A stretch of DNA of 64,000 nt from Clostridia bacterium (GTDB lineage: Bacteria; Bacillota; Clostridia; Oscillospirales; CAG-272), in contig JAFTOI010000017.1 of NCBI GenBank assembly GCA_017463865.1, positions 62,001 through 126,000 on the forward strand, written 5' to 3'. Both the position numbers and the translations under genes were made by a program. Below, in pieces: positions 33,474 through 42,756 of this stretch. The notes under the pieces are model-generated. The model ran no database searches and was not told the origin of the DNA. It was given only the letters and a program-made list of their open reading frames with translations. Position 1 is the first letter of the stretch. Every line of letters begins with the position of its first letter.

Positions 33474-33502
33474 ACAAAAAAAGCCCCTTTCGGGGCTTTT
33501 TT
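33474..33502. terminator. bidirectional intrinsic terminator
   Basis: AAAAAAAGCCCC TTT CGGGGCTTTTTT: symmetrical hairpin between the convergent XRE gene and the membrane protein gene. Confidence 0.9.
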
Positions 33503-33901
33503 CTATTCCGCCATCCCGAACACCCGCCGGCGCAGGGTGCGGCATACCCCCGCCATCGGCAGGCAGAGCGCGAACCACAGCGCCGAGTAGAGCACCGACA
33601 CCTGCCCCCACAGATTGAGCGGCAGGTTCGAGTAGTCCCACACCGCTAAGTCCAGCCACAGGTTCACGACCACCCCCACGCAGAGCTCGGCGGCGGTGAT
33701 GATCCCGGCGCCCGCCAGCGCCCGCTGCCACAGCGGGCGGCGGCTGACGGCGCAGATGCGGTAGTAGAGCGCGAAGCAGACCGCTCCCGTCAGCGCCATG
33801 CTCCAGTGCGACCACCCCCGCCACGCGACCTCGAGGGCGTAGTAGCCCACCCCGCCGATGGCGGCGACGAGGAAAAACTCAGCAAAACGATTACGCGACA
33901 T
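33503..33901 (-). CDS. putative ABC-transporter type IV (CmpB-like) membrane protein
   Basis: 132 residues with four hydrophobic segments. YYALEVAWRGWSHWSM, CFALYYRICAVSRRPLWQRAL, TAAELCVGVVVNLWLDLAVWDYS and NLWGQVSVLYSALWF (partly quoted) reproduce the pattern of the PF06541 family (Glu in the first helix, Arg-Ala-Leu-x-Gly, VWDYS, and GQ). Biochemical role undefined; often found as a lone small protein. AGGATACT precedes the ATG. Confidence 0.8.
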   Translation of the reverse strand: MSRNRFAEFFLVAAIGGVGYYALEVAWRGWSHWSMALTGAVCFALYYRICAVSRRPLWQRALAGAGIITAAELCVGVVVNLWLDLAVWDYSNLPLNLWGQVSVLYSALWFALCLPMAGVCRTLRRRVFGMAE

Positions 33902-33998
33902 AGTATCCTCCGAAATGTTCTTCCCTCAGTATGGCCGGATCGTGGGCGGGTCATACGGGGGCGGGGAAATTTGCGGTGCGTTTTTGCGGTGCGGGGAA

Positions 33999-34170
33999 CA
34001 CCTCATCCGGCTTGGCTGCACACAGCCAAGCCAGCCTTCCAGCCGAGCTTCGCTCAGCCCGAGGTGAAGGCTTATTTCAGTTCGCGGTTACTTAAAGCCT
34101 TCCCCTTGAGGGAAAGGTGATCCCGTAGGGACCGGATGAGGTGTAATCTCGCTTTTGTAACTATTTTTAC
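33999..34170 (+). repeat. family A repeat, copy 4
   Basis: CACCTCATCCGGCTTGGC, the CAGCCGAGCTTCGCTCAGCC hairpin, CTTCCCCTTGAGGGAAAGG arms, closing CCGGATGAGGTG, then GCTTTTGTAACTATTTTTAC. It occupies half of the 347-base gap upstream of nagA. The remaining left part (33902-33998) shows nothing recognisable. Confidence 0.85.
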
Positions 34171-34190
34171 CCAAAAATCGCGCCCGCTTC

Positions 34191-34219
34191 TTGCATTACG
34201 GCGAATAATCTGTTATAAT
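34191..34219 (+). promoter_or_regulatory. nagA promoter
   Basis: TTGCAT (34191-34196), 17-base spacer, TATAAT (34214-34219), immediately after the family A tail. Confidence 0.75.
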
Positions 34220-34248
34220 AAGGGAAAACACTTTCAGGAGGCAGCTTC

Positions 34249-35403
34249 ATGCAGATCCGATTTACCGATGCGCTCCTTTACGACAGCGCGTCCGGCCGCT
34301 TCGCGCCCGGCACGCTGACCGTCTCCGACGGCGTCATCACTGCCGTCACCGCGCCCGACGCCCCCGCCCCTGCGGCCGACCGCATGGTTTCGCTCGGCGG
34401 CCGCCGCGTCGCGCCTGGCCTGATCGACGTCCACACCCACGGCCGCGCCGGCCATGACTTCACCACCGCCGACGAGAACGCCATGTGCGCGATGGCCGCG
34501 TCCTACGCGCAGAGCGGCGTCACGGCGCTGATGCCCACCCTTGCCTCGGCGCCGGTCGATGACCTCAAAGCCTCTTCCGCCATGATCGCCGGCCTGCGGG
34601 ACGACAGCACCGGCGGTGCGCGATTCCTCGGCGTACATCTCGAGGGACGCTACCTCAACCCGGCCAAGCGGGGCGCGCATGCGCCTGACCTGATCGCGCC
34701 GCTCGATCCCGATGAGCTGGAAGCGGTGGTCTTCCGAATGTGCCCGCCGCCCGTCCATGTCTCGGCTGCGCTCGAGCTGGACAAATCGGGCGAGTTCCTC
34801 GCCCGCATCCGTGCCCTCGGCGGCACGGCGGGGCTGGCGCACACCGCCGCCACCTTTGACGAGGCAATGACCGTGATCGAGCGGGGCGTGACGTCCTTCA
34901 CGCATCTCTTCAACACCATGCCCCCCCTCCACCACCGCGATCCCGGCCCGGTCTGCGCCGCGCTGACCACCGACGCCTATGTCGAGCTGATCTGCGACGG
35001 CCTGCACCTCCACCCGCGCATGGTGCGGATGGCCTATCAGGCCAAAAAGCGGGGCAAGTTCGTGCTCATCACCGACTCGATGGAGGCGACCGGCATGGGG
35101 GACGGCGTGTACAGCATCGCCGGCCAGCCGGTCATTGTCAAGGACGGCCGGGCCCTGACGCAGGACGGTGCGTTGGCGGGCAGCACGCTGTCGCTCTTCG
35201 ACGCCGTGAATAATCTGGCAGCCTTTGCCGACATCCCGTTCGGCGAGGCACTGCTCTGCGCCACCCGCGCGCCGGCTGACATGCTGGGCGTTGACAACGT
35301 CGGCGACCTGCTCCCCGGCCGGATGGCCGACTTCCTTGTGCTGAGCGATGCCGACGTGCCGTCGATCAACGAGGTCTGGCTGGGCGGCATCAAATACTGC
35401 TGA
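34249..35403 (+). CDS. nagA: N-acetylglucosamine-6-phosphate deacetylase
   Basis: 384 residues, AGGAGG upstream. It hydrolyses GlcNAc-6-phosphate to GlcN-6-phosphate in amino-sugar use and wall recycling. Amidohydrolase motifs: PGLIDVHTHGRAGHD (metal-site His pair), HLEGRYLNPAKRGAH (Glu ligand), TSFTHLFNTMPP, ICDGLHLHP and LITDSMEATGMGDG (catalytic Asp). Length typical. No nagB or PTS gene is adjacent, so it is expressed from its own promoter. Confidence 0.95.
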   Translation: MQIRFTDALLYDSASGRFAPGTLTVSDGVITAVTAPDAPAPAADRMVSLGGRRVAPGLIDVHTHGRAGHDFTTADENAMCAMAASYAQSGVTALMPTLASAPVDDLKASSAMIAGLRDDSTGGARFLGVHLEGRYLNPAKRGAHAPDLIAPLDPDELEAVVFRMCPPPVHVSAALELDKSGEFLARIRALGGTAGLAHTAATFDEAMTVIERGVTSFTHLFNTMPPLHHRDPGPVCAALTTDAYVELICDGLHLHPRMVRMAYQAKKRGKFVLITDSMEATGMGDGVYSIAGQPVIVKDGRALTQDGALAGSTLSLFDAVNNLAAFADIPFGEALLCATRAPADMLGVDNVGDLLPGRMADFLVLSDADVPSINEVWLGGIKYC

Positions 35404-35422
35404 CCTCTCCGCTTCGCGGAAA

Positions 35423-35476
35423 CACCTCATCCGGCGCTGCGCGCCACCTTCCCCTCGAGGGGAAGGCTGATTTCAG
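35423..35476 (+). repeat. family A repeat, half copy 5
   Basis: CACCTCATCCGGCGCTGCGC, then CACCTTCCCCTCGAGGGG and AAGGCTGATTTCAG. Only the left half of the element is present; the CGGATGAGGTG end and GTAAC tail are missing. Confidence 0.7.
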
Positions 35477-35494
35477 AAAGGAAGGCGGGAACCG

Positions 35495-36313
35495 ATGAAA
35501 CGCAACCGCAGACGCTTCTGCAAAGCTGAGGCGCGCCGCCTGCTCGGGCAGCAGAGCCTCTTCACCCTCATCCTTGCGTCGCTGGCACTGGTCATGATGA
35601 CGGTCGCCTGGCAGGTGATCGCCGACGGCTTTTTCGCCTTCTTCGACTTCGGCGAGTACGCGCCCGAGCCGCCTGGCGATGCTGTCATCGAGGCCGCCCG
35701 CACTGTCGTGACGGCGCTGGGGTGGTTCGTGCTCATCATGCCCCTTTGGTACGGCCTGCGCGCCATTGGCATGGCCATCGTGACCGGGCAGGGAAGCGCT
35801 GAACCGGGGCTGATCTTCGCTGCCTTCGCCTCGCCGCGCATCCTCACGCGGGTCTGGCGGGCGTCGCTGTGGATGGTCTGGCGCTTCGCGCTGTCGGCCG
35901 GCCTCATCTGGGGCATGTGGCAGGGCGTGGCGCTGCTCGAGCCGCTGGTGCATCCTGCCGCGTACTTCTTCCTCTGCGCCGGCGCGGTCGTGCTCACTCC
36001 CGTTCTGCTCATCCCGCTGGTTGGGACACACCTCATTTATCCGCTGCTCCTCGCCGACCCCGAGCTGGGCGTCTTCGCCGCGGTGCGCACTGCGATGAAG
36101 CTCGCCTTCCGCTCGTTCGGCGAAACGCTCTGCTTCTGGGGCAGCTTCCTGGGCTGGTTCGCGCTCGCCTTTGTCACGGGCGGCGTGATGCTTGTCCTTT
36201 TTGTGCTTCCGTATTTCATTCTGGCCGACACCGTCTATGCGCTCTGCCGCATGGGCGACCGGCCGGCAACCATATCAACGAAGGAGATCAACTATGTGCA
36301 ACAAGTGCAATAA
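35495..36313 (+). CDS. DUF975-like membrane protein
   Basis: 272 residues, AAAGGAAGG upstream. Five to six membrane segments: LFTLILASLALVMMTVAW, VTALGWFVLIMPLWYGL, WRFALSAGLIWGMWQGVALL, AAYFFLCAGAVVLTPVLLIPL and FVTGGVMLVLFVLPYFILAD. The N-terminal arginine cluster and LPLWYG-like/late FxxxxxxLPY pattern fit DUF975. The last 20 bases overlap the start of metG and contain its ribosome site, so this gene would be expected to drive metG by coupling. Function unknown. Confidence 0.7.
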   Translation: MKRNRRRFCKAEARRLLGQQSLFTLILASLALVMMTVAWQVIADGFFAFFDFGEYAPEPPGDAVIEAARTVVTALGWFVLIMPLWYGLRAIGMAIVTGQGSAEPGLIFAAFASPRILTRVWRASLWMVWRFALSAGLIWGMWQGVALLEPLVHPAAYFFLCAGAVVLTPVLLIPLVGTHLIYPLLLADPELGVFAAVRTAMKLAFRSFGETLCFWGSFLGWFALAFVTGGVMLVLFVLPYFILADTVYALCRMGDRPATISTKEINYVQQVQ

Positions 36314-38267
36314 ACCCTTTTACCTCACCACTGCGATCGCCTATGCGTCGCAGAAGCCTCACTTCGGCAACACCTACGAAGTGATCATGTCCGATGCTGT
36401 CGCCCGCTGGCGCCGCCAGCAGGGCTATGATGTGTTCTTCATGACCGGCACCGACGAGCATGGCCAGAAGATCGAGAACTGTGCCAACGACGCTGGCGTT
36501 ACCCCGCAGGTCTACGTTGACGGCGTCGCCGGTGAGATCCGCCGCATCTGGGATCTGATGGGAGCCAGCTACGATAAATTCATCCGTACCACCGACGCTG
36601 ACCATGTTGCCACCGTCCAGAAGGTATTCCGCCGTTTCCTTGCCCAGGGCGATATCTACAAGGGCAGCTACGAGGGCTGGTACTGCACCCCCTGCGAGTC
36701 CTTCTTCACCGATACGCAGGCCGAGGGCGGCAAGTGCCCCGACTGCGGCCGTCCCGTCGAGCGCGCCCATGAGGAGGCCTACTTCTTCAAGATGAGCAAG
36801 TATGCCGACTGGCTGCTGCAATATATTGAAGATAACCCCGGCTTTATCGAGCCCGAGTCCCGCAAAAAGGAAATGGTCAACAACTTCCTCAAAGCCGGCC
36901 TGCAGGATCTCTGTCTCTCGCGCACTTCTTTCAAGTGGGGCATTGAGATCACCGAAGACCCGCCGCACATCATCTATGTCTGGCTCGACGCCCTGCTGAA
37001 CTACATCACTGGCATCGGCTACGATCCTGACAAGTCCTACGAGGAACAGTCGGAGCACTTCAAAAAGTACTGGCCGGCCGACGTTCACATCATCGGCAAG
37101 GACATCCTCCGCTTCCACACTATCTACTGGCCCATCTTCCTCCACGCGCTCGGCCTGCCGCTTCCGAAGAAGGTCTTCGGCCATCCGTGGTTCCTCTTCG
37201 GCACCGACAAGATGTCCAAGTCGCGCGGCAATGTCATCTACGCCGACGGCCTTGCTGATGAGTTCGGCGTCGACTGCGTCCGCTACTATGCCCTCGCCGA
37301 GATGCCCTACGCCAACGACGGCTCGATCACCTACGAGAGCGTGATCTCCCGCTATAACACCGACCTGGTCAACACCCTCGGCAACTTGGTCAAGCGCACC
37401 CTCGACATGGGTGCGAAGTATTTCGACAGCACCACCCAGGCCCCGACCGCGAAGGAGCCGCTGGATGATGAGCTGATCGCCGCCGCTGTCACCGCTTGCG
37501 AGACCTCGGCCAAGGCAATGGAAGAATACCGCGTCTCCGACGCCCTTGCCGCCATCTTCGAGATGCTCCGCCGTGCCAACAAGTATATCGACGAGACCAC
37601 CCCGTGGGCGTTGGCCAAGGACGAGTCCAAGCGTGATCGCCTTGGCACTGTCCTCTATAACCTCCTCGAGACCATCCGCTGGGGCGCTGTCCTGCTGACT
37701 CCCTTTATTCCCGAGGGCGCCGCCGCTATCCTCAAGCAGCTGGGCAATGTTCCCGCCGACTACGCCACCATCGGTACTGCCGACCGCTTCTGCGGCATGA
37801 AGGCCGGCGAGAAGACCGGCGCATCTCGTGTTCTCTACGCCCGCATCGACGAGGCGAAGAAGCTGGCCGAGATCGAAGCCGCCCGCGCCGCCGCCGAGGC
37901 TGCCAAGGCAGCCGCCGAAGCCAAACCCGAGAAGCCCGAGGGCGTCGCTGAGATCGGCATCGACCACTTTATGGGCGTCGAGCTCCGCACCGCCAAGGTC
38001 ATCGCCTGCGAGCCGGTGCCGAAGGCCAAGAAGCTGCTTAAGCTCCAGCTGGACCTCGGTTACGAGCAGCGCCAGGTCGTTTCGGGCATCGCGAAGTGGT
38101 ACACCCCCGAGCAGCTGATCGGCAAGAAGCTGATCGTTGTTGCCAATCTCAAGCCTGCCAAGCTCTGCGGCGTCGACAGCTTCGGCATGATCCTTGCCTC
38201 GGGTGAGGAGAATGTCCGTGTGGTGTTCCTCGACCCCGAAACGCCCCTTGGCGAGCGCGTCCACTAA
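36294..38267 (+). CDS. metG: methionyl-tRNA synthetase
   Basis: 657 residues. Class I synthetase with the HIGH-equivalent KPHFGNTYE (22-30) and KMSKS near residue 306 (GTDKMSKSRGN). A zinc knuckle is formed by CTPCESFFTD and CPDCGRPVE. An Ala/Lys-rich linker and a C-terminal Trbp111-like tRNA-binding domain (IGIDHFMGVELRTAKVI) close the protein. The start MCNKCNK has AAGGAG eight bases upstream; the frame is open 34 codons further but overlaps the DUF975 gene. tatD follows after one base. Confidence 0.96.
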   Translation: MCNKCNKPFYLTTAIAYASQKPHFGNTYEVIMSDAVARWRRQQGYDVFFMTGTDEHGQKIENCANDAGVTPQVYVDGVAGEIRRIWDLMGASYDKFIRTTDADHVATVQKVFRRFLAQGDIYKGSYEGWYCTPCESFFTDTQAEGGKCPDCGRPVERAHEEAYFFKMSKYADWLLQYIEDNPGFIEPESRKKEMVNNFLKAGLQDLCLSRTSFKWGIEITEDPPHIIYVWLDALLNYITGIGYDPDKSYEEQSEHFKKYWPADVHIIGKDILRFHTIYWPIFLHALGLPLPKKVFGHPWFLFGTDKMSKSRGNVIYADGLADEFGVDCVRYYALAEMPYANDGSITYESVISRYNTDLVNTLGNLVKRTLDMGAKYFDSTTQAPTAKEPLDDELIAAAVTACETSAKAMEEYRVSDALAAIFEMLRRANKYIDETTPWALAKDESKRDRLGTVLYNLLETIRWGAVLLTPFIPEGAAAILKQLGNVPADYATIGTADRFCGMKAGEKTGASRVLYARIDEAKKLAEIEAARAAAEAAKAAAEAKPEKPEGVAEIGIDHFMGVELRTAKVIACEPVPKAKKLLKLQLDLGYEQRQVVSGIAKWYTPEQLIGKKLIVVANLKPAKLCGVDSFGMILASGEENVRVVFLDPETPLGERVH

Positions 38268-38268
38268 A

Positions 38269-39078
38269 ATGAAGCTGATCGACACCCACGCGCACTACTG
38301 CGACAGCTGGTTCACCGCTCCCGAGACCCCCGAGCAGCCCTACACCGAGATCATCGACCGGCTGCTCGGCCCCGACGGGGAGCTGGAAGCCATCGTCAAC
38401 GTCGCGACCACCCCCGATAACGCGCCAATCTGCATCGAGCAGGCCAGGCGCTGGCCGGGGATGTACGCCGCCGTCGGCATCCACCCCTGTGACTGCCAGC
38501 TGTATGCCGATCCCGTCGCCGAGCTCGAGCGCCTGCGCCCATGGCTTGACCACGCGAAGGAACACAAGATCGTCGCCCTCGGCGAGATCGGGCTGGATTA
38601 CCACTACCCGGACACCGACCGCGACAAACAGCGCGCTGTCTTCATCGCGCAGCTCGAGATGGCCGCCGAGTATGACCTGCCGGTCATCCTCCACAGCCGC
38701 GACGCCACCGGCGAATGTGTTGACCTGATTCGCCAGTACCCCACCGTCCGCGGCGTCTTCCACGCCTACGGCGGCAGCGTCGAGACGGCAAATGAGCTGA
38801 TCGAGCACGGCTGGTACCTGGGCCTGGGCGGCGTCATCACCTTCCCCTCAGCCAAACGCATCCGCCGCGTCGCCGCCGCACTGCCGCTGGAGCGTATCCT
38901 GCTTGAGACCGACTGCCCCTATACGGCGCCCGAGCCGTATAGGGGGACGCGCAACCACTCGGGGCTGGTCAGACGCACCGCGGAGGAGCTCGCGATGCTG
39001 CAGGGCAGGGAGGTGGAGGAAGTAATTGGTAAAACTTCGGAAAATGCGCACGAATTTTTCACCTTAACTGAACCTTAA
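38269..39078 (+). CDS. TatD family hydrolase
   Basis: 269 residues, start one base after the metG stop. Metal-site residues: IDTHAHYCD (two His), GEIGLDYHYPDTD (Glu), LHSRDATGE (His), VFHAYGG (His) and LETDCPY (Asp). Metal-dependent deoxyribonuclease/3'-5' exonuclease type involved in DNA repair or RNA turnover. The metG-tatD order is common in Firmicutes. Confidence 0.93.
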   Translation: MKLIDTHAHYCDSWFTAPETPEQPYTEIIDRLLGPDGELEAIVNVATTPDNAPICIEQARRWPGMYAAVGIHPCDCQLYADPVAELERLRPWLDHAKEHKIVALGEIGLDYHYPDTDRDKQRAVFIAQLEMAAEYDLPVILHSRDATGECVDLIRQYPTVRGVFHAYGGSVETANELIEHGWYLGLGGVITFPSAKRIRRVAAALPLERILLETDCPYTAPEPYRGTRNHSGLVRRTAEELAMLQGREVEEVIGKTSENAHEFFTLTEP

Positions 39079-39114
39079 ATTTTTCAAATTTTTCTGAACT
39101 TTTTCAAAAAGTGA

Positions 39115-39186
39115 TTGACAAATCGGGAAAAGTTAGGTATACTCTATTATGGGCAGAAGTCCCAAGGAGTATTTTTCTTGGGCAAA
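39115..39186 (+). promoter_or_regulatory. strong promoter and leader hairpin of surface protein gene
   Basis: TTGACA (39115-39120), 17-base spacer, TATACT (39138-39143). The leader contains CCCAAGGAG...CTTGGG (about 39160-39182), a short hairpin at the 5' end of the mRNA that could stabilise it, and AAGGAGTGTGAACT before the ATG. Both fit a highly expressed gene. Confidence 0.75.
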
Positions 39187-39208
39187 CCAAAATTAAGGAG
39201 TGTGAACT

Positions 39209-42200
39209 ATGTTTAAGAAAGTCGTAGCATCAGTTTTGATGGTATGTATGTTGTTGGCAATCGTACCTATCTCTGCGTTTGCAGCAACGACGACAACGGG
39301 ATATTATCTCGTTGATGATAACAATGTAACTTGGTACTACAATTACACCGGCTGGGTTTTCACCAAGGGGTCTGGTTATTATGCCACCTATTCTGATAGC
39401 CTCAGTGATTATGTGGAAATTTATGATGATGAGCCTGTACGTGGTAATGTATATACGAACGGACAGATGGTTGCCGTTTATACATACGATTCCGAGGATG
39501 AGACTTGGAACTATGCTGCAAGCGTAGGCACCAGTGCCGGTTCCGGTATGCTTCCCGGTATGGGCATGACCGGTATCCCCGGCATGGGAATGACCACTTC
39601 TTCGTATATCGTTGATAACCGTATGGTACAGTGGGTTTACTACGGTTCTTGGATGTATGTTAAGGGTTATATGTTTACCAGCTATGGCACGGTTGAAGAA
39701 TATTACGAGCAGTATGGTGCCTATCCTACCAGCGGCTATCTGACCGATGCCGAAGGCCAGATGCTGGGTTATTATACCTTTGATGACGAGAAACTGACAT
39801 GGACCTATAACATGATGGGCGGTATGTATCCCGGTACCGGCATGTATCCGGGTACTGGTATGTACCCCGGTGTGGGCACGACTGCTTCTTCCTACATTGT
39901 GGATAACCGTATGGTTCAGTGGGTCTACTATGGTTCTTGGATGTATGTTAAGAATTATCTGGGCACGTATGGTACTGTTTCTGACTACTATACCCAGTAT
40001 GGCGCATATCCAACCAGTGGTTACCTGACCAATTCTGAAGGTGAGATGCTCGGTTACTATACATTCGACGATGAGGAACTGACATGGACCTATAACATGA
40101 TGGGCGGTATGTATCCCGGCACCGGTATATATCCCGGTACGGGCACGACTGCTTCCTCTTACATTGTGGACAATCGCATGGTACAGTGGGTTTACTATGG
40201 CTCTTGGATGTACGTTAAGAATTATCTGGGTACGTATGGTACTGTTTCTGACTATTATACGCAGTATGGTGCATACCCCACCAGCGGTTATCTGACCAAT
40301 TCCGAAGGTGAGATGCTGGGGTATTATACTTTCGATGATGAAAAAATGACATGGACGTATAGCACGTCTATGTATCCTGGTCTCGGTGGTACCGGATCTA
40401 TTCTGCCCGGTGTCAGCGGCACTACAACGACCCTTTCCTACATCATTGATACCAACGATGTGAAGTGGGTTCAGAGTAACGGCACCTGGTATTTCTACTC
40501 CGGCAGCAAGACCTATCCGTATTACTACTATTCTTCGTATATCGGATCCGTACCGACCTACGGTTACGGATACACCATCTACGGCTATGCGGCAGGCACT
40601 TATGTGTACAGCGGCGGCAGCTGGACGCAGATGGGCAGCTCGTCTTCGAATGTTACTGGCTCGACCGGTACGGTGACCAATCCGAACAATGTCAGCGTAG
40701 TTTACGATACCAATGGTAAGCTTTGGACGAAAAACTCCAGCGGCGTTTGGACCTCTACCTATTCGAGTTCTTACTCTTATTCCAATCCTGCACGTTACAT
40801 TGACTCTTCCGACCGCGTTTGGGAGATGTACGATGGCGAGTGGATCCTGAACAAGTATGCAACCGGTTCCGGTTCCTCGTCCTCGACGGTAACTACGGTC
40901 AACCCGAACAATATGACTTCGCTGACCGATATTTACGGCAATACCTGGACGAAGTACAGCACCTACTGGTACTCTTCGGTTGCGTCGTCCTATACCAGCG
41001 CAGGCATTACCCCGACTTATCAGGGTACTGACGGTTCGACTTGGGTCCTCTCCAGCAACACTTGGGTGAAGGCCTCGTCCGGTTCCACGACGACCACCAC
41101 CACTAACCCGAACAACCTTACCACGCTGACCGATACCAAGGGTTATACCTGGACAAAGTCGAGCGGCACCTGGTCGACGACCACTACGGCGAGCTCCTAC
41201 TACAGCCGCAACAGCTTGACTCCGCAGTACAAGACCTCCAGCGGAACGATCTATTACCTGGTCAACAATACCTGGACGACCACTGCTCCTTCTACCAGCG
41301 GTTCGACCAGCACGACCATCAACAGCAGTTATGCTACCTTTGTGATCAACGGCGTTTCCTACACCATCCCGACCTACACCGTTGAGCTTGATCCTACCTC
41401 GCTGACCAATATTCCGAATGGCTACTACTGGTCGAACTGGAACGGCAGCTACGAGCTGAGAAATTATTACGGTGAGACCTACCCGCTGATCACGTTCTAT
41501 CAGCTTCCTACCGGTTACTACTACTATCCGACCGGCGAGTCCGATAATCCTTGGGCAATCGGCGGTACCGGCTCTTACACCACCTCGGTGATCAATACCA
41601 TCGAGTTCACCGACTACCCCTGGAAGCTCGAGATTGGTGAGACCTATCAGATGAAGGTCGAATACGAGACCGACAGCACGGACACCGGCCTTAACACCAT
41701 CATTATCTGGAGCTCCTCCGATCCTTCCGTTGCCACTGTCGACCAGAACGGTCTCGTTACCATCGTCGGCGAAGGCCGTGCAGATATCACTGCTCGTGCG
41801 TTCCTTGGCACTGCTGAGACCACGATTGATATCTACGGTAAGAAGGCGGCAGCCACCACGACTACCCCCTCCCAGCCCACCACCCCCACCACGCCGACCG
41901 AGCCGACCACGCCTGTGACGCCGGTTGAGCCCGCGACGACTCCTGTCTATGAAATCTTCAAGGATCTGAACAAGAACCTCTGGTACGTCGACGATATTCA
42001 GTACGTCTACGACTGGAAGAACAGCAGCGGCACTCGCGTGATGGGCGGTATGACCAGCGTTGAGTTCCAGCCCGACGGCACGCTGAATCGTGCGCAGTTC
42101 GCTTTGATGCTTGCCCGTATGGCGGATGTCGATCTCAGCAAGTTCAATTCGGTTGACTTCAGCGATGTCAAGATCACAGACTGGTATGGTCCCGCTGTTG

Positions 42201-42562
42201 CCTGGGCTTCGTCCACTGGCGTGATGAACGGTGTCGGTGATATGCTGCAGGCAGATGGCACCTGGAAAGAAAACTGCTTCAATCCGGGCGGCACCCTGAC
42301 CCGTGCACAGGCCTGCACGATTCTGATGCGCTACGCCACCGAGTTCAAGGGCAAGAACATCCCCCTGAACTACGAAAGCATCGGCTACGCTGACGCTGCC
42401 GATGTTGCCGGCTGGGCACAGCTCTACGTCTCCTACTGCGAGCAGCTTGGTTTCATTGACGAGCATCTCCTCGACAACAACAAGTTCTCGCCCAACGAGG
42501 CAATTACCCGTGCCGAGGTCGCAACTATCATCGCTCGCTATGCTGAGCGTTTCGGCAAATAA
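39209..42562 (+). CDS. repetitive SLH-domain surface protein
   Basis: 1117 residues, secreted. Signal peptide MFKKVVASVLMVCMLLAIVP ending AFA near residue 25. Residues about 27-470 hold five repeats of about 85-95 residues with a Y(I/L)VDxNxVxW...W(M/V)xxKG pattern; the middle three (from residues 129, 225 and 314) are nearly identical and joined by MYPGTG linkers. Residues about 490-710 hold shorter NPNNxTxLTDxxGxTWTK units. A BIG2-like Ig domain (about 794-880), a Pro/Thr linker and three SLH domains (about 913-1117) follow. SLH domains anchor to pyruvylated wall polymer. Very rich in Tyr, Thr, Ser and Gly; almost no Cys. Confidence 0.9.
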   Translation: MFKKVVASVLMVCMLLAIVPISAFAATTTTGYYLVDDNNVTWYYNYTGWVFTKGSGYYATYSDSLSDYVEIYDDEPVRGNVYTNGQMVAVYTYDSEDETWNYAASVGTSAGSGMLPGMGMTGIPGMGMTTSSYIVDNRMVQWVYYGSWMYVKGYMFTSYGTVEEYYEQYGAYPTSGYLTDAEGQMLGYYTFDDEKLTWTYNMMGGMYPGTGMYPGTGMYPGVGTTASSYIVDNRMVQWVYYGSWMYVKNYLGTYGTVSDYYTQYGAYPTSGYLTNSEGEMLGYYTFDDEELTWTYNMMGGMYPGTGIYPGTGTTASSYIVDNRMVQWVYYGSWMYVKNYLGTYGTVSDYYTQYGAYPTSGYLTNSEGEMLGYYTFDDEKMTWTYSTSMYPGLGGTGSILPGVSGTTTTLSYIIDTNDVKWVQSNGTWYFYSGSKTYPYYYYSSYIGSVPTYGYGYTIYGYAAGTYVYSGGSWTQMGSSSSNVTGSTGTVTNPNNVSVVYDTNGKLWTKNSSGVWTSTYSSSYSYSNPARYIDSSDRVWEMYDGEWILNKYATGSGSSSSTVTTVNPNNMTSLTDIYGNTWTKYSTYWYSSVASSYTSAGITPTYQGTDGSTWVLSSNTWVKASSGSTTTTTTNPNNLTTLTDTKGYTWTKSSGTWSTTTTASSYYSRNSLTPQYKTSSGTIYYLVNNTWTTTAPSTSGSTSTTINSSYATFVINGVSYTIPTYTVELDPTSLTNIPNGYYWSNWNGSYELRNYYGETYPLITFYQLPTGYYYYPTGESDNPWAIGGTGSYTTSVINTIEFTDYPWKLEIGETYQMKVEYETDSTDTGLNTIIIWSSSDPSVATVDQNGLVTIVGEGRADITARAFLGTAETTIDIYGKKAAATTTTPSQPTTPTTPTEPTTPVTPVEPATTPVYEIFKDLNKNLWYVDDIQYVYDWKNSSGTRVMGGMTSVEFQPDGTLNRAQFALMLARMADVDLSKFNSVDFSDVKITDWYGPAVAWASSTGVMNGVGDMLQADGTWKENCFNPGGTLTRAQACTILMRYATEFKGKNIPLNYESIGYADAADVAGWAQLYVSYCEQLGFIDEHLLDNNKFSPNEAITRAEVATIIARYAERFGK
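39593..40414 (+). repeat. tandem near-identical coding repeats
   Basis: Three DNA repeats inside the surface protein gene, starting at 39593, 39881 and 40148 (periods 288 and 267 bases). Copies two and three differ mainly at synonymous positions. Likely sites of unit gain and loss by recombination. Confidence 0.85.
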
Positions 42563-42572
42563 GTTCTACCGC

Positions 42573-42602
42573 AAAGGCCGTCCCTTCGGGGACGGCCTTT
42601 TT
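42573..42602 (+). terminator. intrinsic terminator after surface protein
   Basis: AAAGGCCGTCCC TTCG GGGACGGCCTTTTT. Confidence 0.9.
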
Positions 42603-42649
42603 GTCATCAAACTGTAACAAAATAAATTAAAGAAAATTATAAAAAACTA

Positions 42650-42726
42650 TTTATTTTTTCTGTGAGATGTGGTATAATAAAGGCGGAGGATGAGAGGAAA
42701 AAGCTACCATCCGATCCTCCCGCCCT
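42650..42726 (+). promoter_or_regulatory. hpf promoter and leader
   Basis: A TTTATT/TATAAT promoter (-10 at 42673-42678). The leader GGCGGAGGAT...ATCCTCCCGCC (42681-42726) can form a hairpin with one bulge before the AAGGAAAAGGTGG ribosome site. Confidence 0.6.
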
Positions 42727-42756
42727 CTGAAACTTCAAGGAAAAGGTGGTACTGTT

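Noticed and set aside
39230..42466. Open frame of 1078 codons antisense to the SLH protein
   Set aside because: It mirrors the codon periodicity of the sense gene, has no ribosome site or domain, and the sense product has clear signal peptide, Ig-like and SLH domains.
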